A DNA stretch of 64,000 nt from Cryptomeria japonica (taxonomy: Eukaryota > Streptophyta > Pinopsida > Cupressales > Cupressaceae): assembly GCF_030272615.1 (NCBI RefSeq), contig NC_081405.1:156817454-156881453 (forward strand). The letters run 5' to 3'. The notes beneath the pieces were generated by a model. It saw only the letters and a program-made list of their open reading frames with translations. It had not been told where the DNA came from and searched no databases. The translations under genes and the position numbers were made by a program. Shown in pieces: positions 35,171-46,245 of the stretch (position 1 is its first letter; each line of letters begins with the position of its first letter).

Positions 35171-36350
35171 ATCTCCCCCTTTGGCATTGATGGCAACACT
35201 TAGAAAAAAACACTTTGTCAACTAAGTGTGCAATACAAAAATTGACTGTATGACGTGTACCCCCCCTTAGAAATTACTCCTATTACTCCCTCTTTACATT
35301 TTACATCAAAATTTGCATCATATTATATATAAATATAAGCCATAAATTTTTTACACAGCAATCTTAGAAAAAGTGTCACTGAAATGAAACTTCAACTATT
35401 TGAGATCATTATCCCATGTCTCTAACAGTGTGCTGGTAATCTCAACATGTGTCTTTATTTTCCCAACTAATTCCGCCATTGCATCAACTATGCTCATATC
35501 AGGTGTAGCCAAAATAGCCTTTGACTCCTTGTATGCTCACTATAGAATTTCAACTTTAGGAATCAGTTGAGTCTGGAGCTCCTTTAGTGATCTAACCCGT
35601 TTTACCTACTCATGTTCATACATCTCAAGTTTGTGATGTAAGTCTACAAATGATCTACCAAAAAGAATAGCTGAGTCATTTAGTAGCCTAAATGTTTCAC
35701 ACAAGATTTCAAGTTATTTCTTAGTATCTTCCCTTTTCTCCTTCAAGTCAACACAAAACAGTGAAAACTTAGAAATAGTAGCCAAAATCTTTCCTCAGGT
35801 TTCTAGTGCATTCTTCAATAGGTCTTCATTAACCGTGAGTGCTACCTTACCTTTATCTATCTCATACATCACAATTTTTGTCCTTTCCTTCTTGTAATCC
35901 TTTTCAACTGATATATACACTACATCTTGAAAAGCTTTGAGTTGATCTTCGACATCGGTAACTAACTATTAAAATTTGTCAATGGGAGTGACAAAACTTT
36001 CAATATTAGTCTCCGGTAGGAGACTAGACAAAATATCAACTACTATCTTGATTGTCTCTGTCTCTCTCTATTGTTCCTTCATTCTTTTCTTTTGAGCTCT
36101 AGATTGCATTGTTGTTGCAATCTCCATCAATTGAGAAGAACTCAGATTGTCCATATCAATAAGTCCTTTAATGCTCATCGATTCATCATCGTCATCATCA
36201 ATTATTTTCTTCTCCTTTGACTCATTTTTCTCTACCTTTTGTTTCTTTGTTTTCTCCTTCTCAGTCTTATCTTCTTTTGTCTTTTCTTCCTCAGTGGTGT
36301 CCTTGATCGATGGTAGTTGTGTCTCCACATTTTGTTCATTCACAGGTACT
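35171..36350 (-). pseudogene. C-terminal part of the element 4 ORF
   Basis: From 36350 down, the frame reads D-E-V-P-V-N-E-Q-N-V-E-T, then a Lys/Glu/Thr tract (E-E-E-K-T-K-E-D-K-T-E-K-E-K), Asp-Glu-rich sequence, and M-D-N-L-S-S-S-Q-L-M-E-I-A. Below 36068 only a decayed helical tail remains. Corresponds to the charged tract and coiled coil of element 1 ORF2. Confidence 0.55.
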
Positions 36351-36355
36351 TCATC

Positions 36356-38435
36356 TATTAGATGATTGATTAATCCCAAAGAAACTGAGAGGGGGGTTGA
36401 ATCAGTAACTAATAGGTTAATGAAAGATTTAAACTTATTTACAATTTTGTAACTGAGATTAATATGTAGATAAAAAAACAATAATGTAGTAAAGAGAAAC
36501 AAAGGAATCAGCATCAATGTATACCATAACACAAATATTTTGGCGAGTAAACTCGGTAAGAGAAAAAGCTTGGTGGGATTTGTGACCCACAATATTTACT
36601 CACTGGCCATATGAATAAATATTACTTAGTACAAAAGGGGCCTGCACATGCAGGAAGGCCAACTTCCTAGAGCTCACTGCTCAACAACAAAAGTGGAGTC
36701 TCACTGACTACAACATCACACTGATGTAAACATAAAAATGAACTCTTACAACTTGATGAATACTAAGAGGGGGGATGGATTAGTATACAAAAAATTACTG
36801 AACTCAAACACTTAAATAGTTTAGCAGTAAACCGATATAACAATTTTACTAACAAACTGCTTAACACAAATGCAAACCAAACAGCAAATAAGGCTCTCAC
36901 TCACAGAAGCATAATCACCATAACACAAGAGATTTCAACGTGGAAACCCAAATGGGAAAAACCACGGTGAGATAAAACTCACAAATAACCATCTACAGAA
37001 TAGTAACCAGATCGGTTAAGGTCATACAATGTTCTTCACCAGAACAGATCCTATTAGGAATCTCAATCTCTGTTAGGAGATAAGTCCAATTAAAGAATAC
37101 CTTGTGAGAGGATTTCAGATCCACAGTTGTGAACCACCTTGTTAGAGGATTTGCAAAGGCTTTTCTGGGCCTACCCGGTTAAGGGTTTCAGACTTGTCGA
37201 AGATGTGAGTAATCAACAAGTGAACAATCTAGCAAATAGCACAGTCTCCTTGGTTAGATCCATGATAGCTCATTGCTAATGCATTTCAGCATTACTTCAA
37301 TCTTTAGTAAATCCCCACTCTGTTACAACACACAGACTCGATCTTGTCTTCTAAGAGCACACATACAAAAACTCATCAACCACCAAAATCCCTAATAGCT
37401 ACCGCTTCTAAAACCCTAGACATGATGTCCTTGAAAAGGAATCTGATTTCATGTCAGTCCAATAGGATTACGTTGCAAGTTTCTAGGTTCATTGCATCTA
37501 GACACATTTGGTAACATGGCACAAAATCACCGTCAAAGTGTCGGTGGATGGTAACTCATCATAAAATACCGGTTGGTAACTCATCACAGAGTATTACTGG
37601 TTCATACAACTTTATGATTACCGGTTGGTAACTCATCACAGAGTAATACCGGTTCAAATATTAAACCGATTACCGGTTGTCAAAAATGAAGACTGGGAAA
37701 ATGATAACTACCACTTTAGTTCCTTCGTTCTGCTTGAGATCCTCGAACCGCTTGAGATCGGTAAACACTTTCTACAAAACACCGATAGTCTAAAGACTAA
37801 AATACATAATACTGGTTTGGAACAAATACCGATTGAGCATAACTCATACATACAAAAAGTGATCTCAAAGCAAGTGTGTGTCCATCAATGACAATCACAA
37901 CATCATCATAAAAAATGCCAACACAACTTGCATCAAAATGTTGGATGAGTTCGTTGTTATGCTCTGTCTGATACCGGTTTTGCCTCTACCAAAAACCCTA
38001 GCCAATATGTTGTCAAATGATTCTTCTTATACATAATAGTCTTCGCTTTGCTCTGCTTTGTATTCGCTCCAAAATAAACACATCAAAATGCATATACAAC
38101 TATTCACTATCATATCCTATCTTATCTCATGTTACCGCTTACTTCTTTTCAAATGACCTACAAGAACTCATAAATATATGTCTTTACAATACAACATGTC
38201 GGCCATATAATTATAATTTACATTACAATTTATTTTGCATAAACAATACTCATTGTCAAATCGGCCTGGAATGCCAGTATAATCTTTTGTTGGTGTAAAC
38301 TGGATGCCGGTGTGAATAAGCCTTGTTGTAACTGTCGGTGTCAGTAGGTGAAGTCTATGGCCGGTTGAACCTGTGGAACCTTGTTGCCATCAATGACAAT
38401 GTCTACCTTTCTCATCTGAGTGTATAATTCCAACA
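36356..38435. mobile_element. Solo LTR in element 4, itself interrupted
   Basis: Flanked by TCATC at 36351-36355 and 38436-38440. Discounting one TCATC copy, the element 4 frame continues exactly across the site, which supports the boundaries. Without the nested LTR it is about 905 bp. The right end is CCAACA; the left end reads TA instead of the expected TG, consistent with one transition. Contains AAACTGAGAGGGGGG near its left end, like the other LTRs here. Confidence 0.7.
36754..37923 (-). mobile_element. Solo LTR of the element 1 family, nested
   Basis: 1170 bp, TGATGAATACTAAGAGG...AAAATGCCAACA, clearly the same family as the 26674-27849 LTR. Perfect 5-bp target duplication CAACT at 36749-36753 and 37924-37928. 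No internal region, so a solo LTR. Confidence 0.88.
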
Positions 38436-38440
38436 TCATC

Positions 38441-39471
38441 ATCAGTCTTTTCATGAGTCTTTTCCTTTTGACTGTCATCAACATTATACTTACCAATGGA
38501 ATTTGATTATCAGTAGACTATGTGTTCATCGGTGGCTCATCAGAGCTCTTTTCTTCAGTTTGCTTCTCCACTTGTTCCTCTTGTTGCTCATGTTGTTAAA
38601 AAATTTGAACATCAACATCAAGTACATCTATATTATCAATAGTATTATCAACATTATCTCCGGTGTTATCATCAGGAATGAATATCAGTTCAGTATCAAT
38701 TGAATCATCATACATATACATGTTATCATGTTCAAAATCTTTGATCTTAACACCTTTAGGAAGTTCTTCTGGCATTGGCTTTAGAGAACTATCCTCCTCA
38801 ACTTGTTCATCTTTTTCTTCATCTTCATCTGGGATGAGACCTAAAGCCTTCTTAATAAAAATCTCATTCTCCTTCTGGACTAATTTGGTTTCTCCTATTA
38901 ACATTCTTGTTAATCTCTTCTTGCATCCGAATGATGCCTTTGCATTAACCTTTATTTGTTAAATTTCTTCTTCATTTTCTTCCAGTTGCAAGTGCTTAAA
39001 GATATAATCAACAAATTCTTTGTCATGGCTAATGGCTGCATGCCACATTGCATCAATAAGATTATACAAAGAATCAGGAATCTACCCTTGCAACTCAATA
39101 AGGGCTCTACTATATTTATTCATATTGAAGATGACTTCATCTTTAGTCTCCCTTTGTTGACTTTCAGATAAATGAACAAACAATGTATTCAAACCTTTTT
39201 ATATCCCATAATCCTTGATTATTTGAAACATTCTATTGAAATAATCTTCTAATGTAAATGGTTTCCTAGGTGACTTGCCCTTACCAATTGCCTTAGGCTT
39301 CTTAACACTTTACCTAAGTTCTCTTTTATCCTCCTCTAATTCAACAGAATCTTCATCATTTACCGGTTTGTGGGCTTGTTGCTTCTTCCACTTTCTGGTT
39401 TGAATTGGTTTAGTAGGTGGATCAACAATTTTATGCTTCTTCTAGAACTATATTTTAGATGGTTTCTCTCT
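38441..39471 (-). pseudogene. Acidic middle part of the element 4 ORF
   Basis: 38904-38596 is open and acidic (I-P-D-E-D-E-E-K-D-E-Q-V-E-E, D-D-N-T-G-D-N-V-D-N), continuing to D-S-Q-K-E-K-T-H-E-K-T-D at 38441 and, past the solo LTR, to 36350. The 38940-39471 part is frameshifted and Lys-rich in places. No enzyme motif. Confidence 0.5.
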
Positions 39472-40675
39472 TTATGATTCAATCGGTTTGTCTTCTTCCA
39501 CCTTCTTCTCTGCTACTTTGGCTTTTGCATCTCTAGTCTTACCGGTAGGGGAACTGGTAGGGGTACCGGCAGGTGCACTTGATGCTTCACTTTGCTCTAT
39601 TGTGTACTTGGCCCTTGCTGCTGCTATTTGTTCCTTTGTGAAACCTGCCTGCTCAATAAATGCTTCAACCTCCTTCCTTATCTTCTTAGCAATCACCAGT
39701 CTCTGCAGCTTAGAGTGGACTTGAAGAGATTTTTTTGTGTAAGTCCCAAATCTTTTTGCAATGATGTCCGTCGGTTTCTTTAACAGATGGTTAGCATAAT
39801 AAATGAGTAGATCCTTGTCTACCTCATATCCCATAGGTAAAACCCATGTGGTTCTAGGGATAACTGCTTCCATCATACAAGTGTTAGTATCCACCATAAA
39901 ATAAATTGTCTTCTCATACCGGTTGACTACTTTTGCTGGTATATGCTCTCTAGCATGGATTTTCTTTTGAAATTCCTTGAAGTAACCCCATGAAATATTA
40001 TCAAATTTTTCCTTCAGTATCCTAATATTGTTCTTCATCTGAAGTAGTGCAGGGGCACCTTCAATCCATTGAACATCTCCAATATCGGGGAAATGGTTTT
40101 GGAAATAGAAGAACAATCCCAAAATCAATTGACCAAATATGAATCTCAGCTTCTTATCTTTCTTCACATCTTCTAGATTCACCATCAGTTGACTTCTTAG
40201 TGCCTTGCCAAATCATAGTCAACATTATCTTTTACCATCTGATAGGCAGTATGAATAGTTGTTGTCGGTATACTATTCATTCTGCTAGAATATTAGATTC
40301 TATACTCGGTCACCATAGAGGCATATTTCATAGCTGGATCACTGATGTTGTTTCATGTCATGGCTCTACCATCCCATCTTGATCCTATTAGCTTCTTAAC
40401 ATCATTCTTGGGTATTGATCTAAGTAAGGGTACTTCACCATTTGAGCATAATCTGGTTACTGCATGGAAGACTTCCTTGGTTATTTTATGTGGTCGATCC
40501 AACCACATAAATTTATCATGAATGTGAATCAAAACAAATCTAACTAACTCATTATCAAAATCATTAATGAAGTTGGCTGCATGATGCAACCCTTTCTTAG
40601 TGACACTATTAAACTATTCTTTCAATATGCTCTTGTTATCACACAATGATCTATATTGTTCATGAATGACTGATA
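39472..40675 (-). pseudogene. Family A protein region of element 4
   Basis: Two open parts (40353-40589, 39472-40185) match element 1 ORF2 along its globular region: H-K-I-T-K-E-V-F-H-A-V-T-R-L-C-S-N-G-E-V-P, G-S-R-W-D-G-R-A-M-T, KKLRFIFGQLILGLFFYFQ, H-F-P-D-I-G-D-V-Q-W and LPMGYEVDKDLL. A Lys/Ala/Ser-rich linker (A-P-A-G-T-P-T-S-S-P-T-G-K) follows, as in element 1. By eye similarity is roughly one third to one half of positions. Several stops break it. Function unknown; no catalytic motif seen. Confidence 0.7.
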
Positions 40676-40679
40676 CACC

Positions 40680-40917
40680 CACTAGTACATTCGGAGCTGA
40701 TTTTTGACGGCCGTTTGTCAGATTTTTGACAAATTTTTGTCGGAGTGTCGACAAAATCCACCATCAAAAACTCGGTGTCAGATTGGTCGACGATGCCATG
40801 CCTGTCAGAAATTCGTCAATCCAATGGACTCTGCTGACGGTCAAAGAAGTCGTCGGTCGAAAGCTTGGTATTTGTCGTAATTCCGATGATGATCATTTTT
40901 ATATAAAAAATAATAAT
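40680..40917. mobile_element. Possible CACTA-type terminus
   Basis: The family A frame of element 4 ends at 40679, and the next bases are CACTAGTACATTCGG followed by repeated TTTTTGAC/GTCGAC/GTCGG motifs in both orientations up to about 40870, as in CACTA terminal and subterminal repeats. No matching right end was found, so this is tentative. It could equally be the U3 end of the family B carrier. Confidence 0.3.
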
Positions 40918-42020
40918 TATCATTGATATAAAAGAGCCATCGAAGGAAGGAAATGCTGAAAGAACTCACCGAAGATAATAACTTCATCAACAAAAGATAT
41001 CGAAGAAAGCAGAGAGGGTCTTCATCGATGGGAAAAGTTCTCGAGGAAATAATACTATCGGTGCAACATAAAAAGGACCCACCGAAAGGAGCATTTTCAT
41101 TGAAAGAATAATATCGATCAGACAAAAAGAAGCTACATTGATAAAAGATATCAATGAGGATATAGGTTTCGAGGAGGCTAAACTTAATCGACAAAAGATA
41201 TTGAAGAAAGCAGAGAGGGTCTTCATCGATGGGAAAAGTTCTCGAGGAAATAATACTATTGGTGCAACATAAAAAGGACCCACCGAAAGGAGCTTTTTCA
41301 TCGAAAGAATAATATCGATCAGACAAAAGGAAGCTACATCGATAAAAGATATCGATGAGGATATAGGTTTCGAGGAGGTTAAAAGGTATGTTCTCGATAT
41401 GCATGGTTTTGCCGATGTAACTTTATCGGTGAAGAACGATAAGGGAAAATAAAGAAAAGCTTCGGTGAGATAATAGACTCATTCATCGACAGGGCATAGT
41501 GATATCGATGAAAGAAGTATTTCGAAGGAAAAATAAAGGAGGACACCGAAGCCCAAGGTTTCTTTGACATAAGACCCGATGGATATCAGATATGTTTCGA
41601 TGAGGAGATAGCCATACTGACCGAATACAGTATTTCGATGAAGGGAAAAAATACTTGATCGAAGTAATATTCAAAACAAAAGTATTGTCGATAGAAACAA
41701 AGAGATCGATGGAGTAAAGAAACAAATGATTGAAAGACATATCCTCATCGAAATGATTATTGATTGCAGCGAAAATCATAAAAAAATCCTAGGGAAGGTC
41801 ACATTGCCATTAAATTCAAACGTGTGCCCGAGTGACCGTTGTCCAAAGCACCATTACTAACTGATTAAATATGCCATAAGTAGTGGATCAACCATCAAAG
41901 GGAACAACATTAAGGAATTCATAGGTGACAAACTGAAAGCAAGAATTGGGCGAATTCATAGATAAAGCTCAATAATTCCAAGTAAGTTGTTTGCACACAA
42001 ACCTCTTTTACAAAATTCAA
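40918..42020 (+). promoter_or_regulatory. Promoter and ATCGAT-rich leader of family B copy 1
   Basis: A TATAAAAG box lies at about 40927, followed by about 850 bases dense in ATCGAT/TCGATGA motifs. It includes a direct tandem duplication with a 201-base period (40986-41186 and 41187 to about 41387). The same TATA plus ATCGAT-rich block recurs in direct orientation at 46423-46920 before copy 2. It is probably LTR or leader DNA of the carrier element; exact LTR ends were not found. Short minus-strand frames here arise from the repeats. Confidence 0.5.
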
Positions 42021-45000
42021 ATGGAATCATCATCTAAAACTAATAAGACCAGGAAGGGAAAAGAACCTATCGCTACAAAAGAAAAACCAAAAGACAGAAA
42101 AGGGAAGGGTGTTCTTTGGCCCAAGACCTGATTGACCAGTGCCCATCATCCAGTTTGAGCTCCAAGAAGATTAGAGCTGATGAGGAAGGCCTGGAGGACC
42201 GGTTTGAGGATCTTGGAGACATATGGATAGAGTTGAGAGGGTATGAATTATTCATATATGGGTACAACAGAAGAGTTTCCCCACAACCTATCAACAATTT
42301 ATGGCGATTGAACTTAAGAAGGTTAGCTGTGGCTAATGTATTCGTGAATGTGGAGCTCATGAAGGCATTGGCAAACAATTATGACCCTAAAACCAAGACC
42401 ATATATAACTACATGTGTGAGCCAATTCTTGCAATCACAAAGGAGGTTATTGACACCGTGTTCGAGTTGGATTGGAGATTTGAAGAATTGATTGACCTCA
42501 AGAAGTTAACAAGTGAATATTTTAAACTAGAGCACATTTACAAAACGTGGAGACTCCCTATACATAGACCTAGGAATGCAGGGTCCTTAGTGCCACTAGG
42601 TCAGGTTGACAAAGCTCCCTATGATGTCAACTCTTTCCATCCATATTTCAAGTATACCTATTAGTGTGTTGCCCAAGTGCTAGGGATAAACTCCTATCCT
42701 TTGATGGATATTGCAGCCATGGTCATTTGTGCTGATTTGCAGTCTAAGGACCCCCGCTTCTTTGATTTTTCTGCTTATTTGGTTGAGGTTTTGAATCATG
42801 GGTTAGAAAAGTTAAAGGGGGATGTCATCAATGTTCATTTCAAGCATTATTCCTTACTTATGCATATGCTATTATATGTGGGACAAGATGAAGGGTTATG
42901 GCCAGAAGAGTTATGTGTCAGGACACATGACAATGTTGGAATGAGAAAACCAGTGCAACTATGGGTTTCTTCATGGGACCAGAGGTATGTGAATAATCAA
43001 TATTGGCATTTTGAGGAGTTCTTTGTCAAGCCATTATATAGACTATTGGGATACCCATGCAATCATGCCCTTGCACCAGAGGTTCGAAGATTCCTAAGAC
43101 CAAAAGATTTCACTGAAGATCCCTCAATTGAACACAATTGGGGAGATTGGTATTGTTTTCCAGACTACACACAAGTCAGGGTATATGGGTTCGAAGGGAG
43201 ACCATACTTACTACCACTTATAGTCCCTAACAGAGTGGCTTGTCTAGAAATTGTGAGGCAACTGTCAATAGTGAGTACATAACATCTAAAAAGCCATGGA
43301 AAACAATTAATTGTACCTGGGTTGTTAGTATTTTCAGATTTTATTGTGAAAAGTTCAAAGAGTTATGGCCTGCTGCAGACAAAATTGGATTATTATGGCA
43401 TGGCTATGGGGGATCCAAGGCCCAATTTTGATCCTGAAGGATACATAAGGATAGCCCGGTCATCACAAAATCTGAAGGGTGGAGAGCATAAATCTTACCT
43501 ATCAGATGACCTCATTAAGAACATTGGCAGAGAAGAGGCCAGAGTGAAGCGAATAAAGTTTGAGAAAGCAATGCAGGCCTATAAATGGAAGCTTTATAGA
43601 AGGAAAATGGATGAGAACGTGCTACAAAAGATTGAAGACCCCTTGGAGTTGGCCAACAAACTTGTGGAGCATGAATTGGAAATACTTGAGGGAGTCTCGC
43701 CTCATGTTTTTAGGGATTACATTGATACTATTAGGAACACAGAGCCTTTGGCTCATATGTCTGCTTCTTCCACATCTGGCATTGTTCCATTCACTCCTCG
43801 AAAGGATTACCCCCTTGGTTATGCAGAGGATTACCCCCTGGTTATGCAGAGGATACATCGATAGACTTGGCAACAGGACAACTGAATGTCTGCGAAGTGG
43901 TTGACATCAGATTCTTGGAGCATGAGGATTTCATTGCTGATAGTGACTTCATTGCTTCCAAGGAGTTCACTGCATTCCTCTATCAACATAAAGGATCTCA
44001 AATTAGGAATAACATGAGAAATAGTGAAGAAGAGCAGCAACTTCAAAAGTTACAAGAGGAGATGGATCTTGTGATGAGAGAAATGACACCTGAGAAGGGA
44101 AGACATTTGCTTAAGGAAGCTGGTGTGCTATTATACTTTGGATGGGACATGAACTCTGCCTTGTTGTTTGATGGATTCCTCAAGAAACAGGACCCAAGTA
44201 GGCAAATGATGCCAAAAGAGATTGATAAACTCTTTAGAGGATCAAGACATGATCCAAATCAAAAGGCTCTTCTACAGTGGGCTATCTATCCCAAAGATAA
44301 AAGACCGATATTGGTTGATACAAAAGAAGCTTTTGGACATTTGATGGTGCAGCAGGTTGGAAAGACTGACCCTAGAACAACTACCAAACTAAATTTGGAT
44401 GTCGCTAAATTGAACCAAGATCAGATAGAGTTTTTGGTCCGAGAAAATTGCACATACAAAAGCCTATATGAGAAAACTGATGAAGAAAAATAGAGGCTGC
44501 AAGCAAGATTGCTTTAGATTGATACAGGTACCAGTCAAACAGGGATGACATATGGTGTTGACAGAGATGCCATGGATGCCTTGCCAGATGCTATGTATTG
44601 GAGGAACAGGTCTAAAAAGACATCTCGACAACTAAAAAAGGAACAACAAAAGATGGATAAGTTAGTTCTCGAGTTCGTTGACCATAGATTCAAAAGTATG
44701 ATGTAGGTTGCAGAAATCTATTGGAAGACATACACTGGAACAGTCAAAGTTGTGAAAGAGGATGAAAGGCTCAGGTATTGGTTGGAAGGCTTGATGAATG
44801 ACAACAGTCTGATGAATCTAGGTGAGAAAATTGAAGCCAAGGCTCACTTGAAGTCCCATGATGAATTGGCAAATCAATTAAGGAAAGAGCATCAGAGGCT
44901 GGACGATGGGAAAACCCCCAGGGTGCCCTGTTTTTACAATAATGGTGAGTTAGTATTGTTGGAATAGTGGAAACAAGAGTTCAGTGATGAGAAGAATCGA

Positions 45001-45195
45001 GCAGCAGCAGAGTTGGATCGAGACAAATATTTGTCACTTTGTGTTAACAATATTCTATCCAATCATTTCCAGACAGAAAGTGACATGAGGACACTAAACA
45101 ATGATGTTCTAATGTATAAAGATGATAAGTACATTGAACACATAGGAATGCTAAACTTGTTTATCTTCCAGTTTGTTAACAAAAGTGCTAATTAA
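42021..45195 (+). pseudogene. Family B protein, copy 1 (unknown function)
   Basis: A likely ATG at 42021 opens a Lys-rich N-terminus. After a frameshift near 42116 one frame continues to about 43860 (stops at 42662 and 43280), then shifts and runs on with stops to about 45195: roughly 1000 codons. Landmarks: L-F-I-Y-G-Y-N-R-R; I-T-K-E-V-I-D-T-V-F-E-L; F-D-F-S-A-Y-L-V-E-V-L-N-H-G-L; YSLLMHMLLYVGQ; H-N-W-G-D-W-Y; G-F-E-G-R-P-Y-L-L-P; and a C-terminal MTPEKGRHLLKEAGVLL with a helical tail. Nearly every landmark recurs in copy 2. No polymerase, transposase or protease motif is seen. It looks like an accessory protein of a mobile element. Confidence 0.65.
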
Positions 45196-46245
45196 TAGTT
45201 ATGTGCTGAAAAGCCATGATGCTTGGTGACAATGTATACCCTCATATAAATGAGGGAATTTTTGTAACAATAAGGATCATTAGAGAAGAAGTAGAATATA
45301 GCCTTAGACTTACTATTATACCATTTTGCGAACATACATAATATAATCAGTCATCTTTCCTTTGTGTATATGATGTGGATTACTACATCTTTCTGTAGGC
45401 AGTTGCTTGTGATATTATCTAAAGGAGATAAGGTTACTTGTGTTCTTCTAGTAAAACTCTGTGTTTCATATTGTGGATTTGAATAAAAGATTTACTTGTG
45501 AGTATAGTTTTGTATATAGTGCGCATGCATATTATCTCAACCATGGTGCGCCTGTATATGTATATAGTTTTGTTTATAGGTGGAAAGCCTGAGGTTCAAT
45601 GTCAAACTTTGTTGCTCTGATACCATATGTAATATTCCATTAATTCTATACTTAAAGAAAATAAATTGTGATCTATAGTAAGATAAAAAATTGAGCATTT
45701 CAAAATAAAACATAACTACTTCAGTTGAAGGAGAAAACTAACTAAATATTCTTCAACATAATAAGAATCTAACTAATCTATCTAGAAGGAAGGTAATCTT
45801 TTAATGATAAAAAACATTGAACAAATATTATTAAGCTAATCAATATGAGAAAGGAATTCAAATGGCAAGTTTTATTTTTGAGGGAAGAGATAAAGGTTCA
45901 GAGGTTGCTATTATCATTGTTTAAAAAATGGGTATTCTTTTTCATAATTGGCTGTCTATGAAATTCTTGGGTCTGGTATGGCCTTGTGACTTCTATTGCT
46001 TTGGGTCCTAAAGAGGGTTTAGGGTTTAGGTTTAATCACTTTCAAAATGTCTGAGAAAAAACCCTTATAATTCTATTTCCGTGTTACTTTATTCACTTAA
46101 GTAATGGGTCCTTTTGTCATGCAAAGTGTTCCCCCTGTTGTTTTTTACCTAGGCGGTCCTTTTAATTTTTTTAATTTTAATTCACCTTTAAATTGCCTTT
46201 TCTAATGACCGTCGGGCCTTGTAATTGTTGTGCAACTCTCAGTCA
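45196..46245. other. Unassigned DNA between the two family B regions
   Basis: No gene. GCTCTGATACCA at 45614-45625 is the complement of an initiator-Met-type primer site, hinting at a minus-strand LTR fragment here, but no LTR pair or coding region accompanies it. The rest is AT-rich. Confidence 0.45.

Larger units (their letters stand above)
33927..40679 (-). mobile_element. Element 4: LTR element with family A protein, 5' part lost
   Basis: Minus-strand order: family A region (40675-39472), Lys-rich and acidic parts (39471-38441 and 36350-36068), tail (about 36060-35200), purine tract, 3' LTR (33927-35170). Gag, primer site and 5' LTR are missing beyond 40679, where other mobile DNA begins. 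Inside the acidic part sits a solo LTR (36356-38435) that itself contains another solo LTR (36754-37923). Confidence 0.72.
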
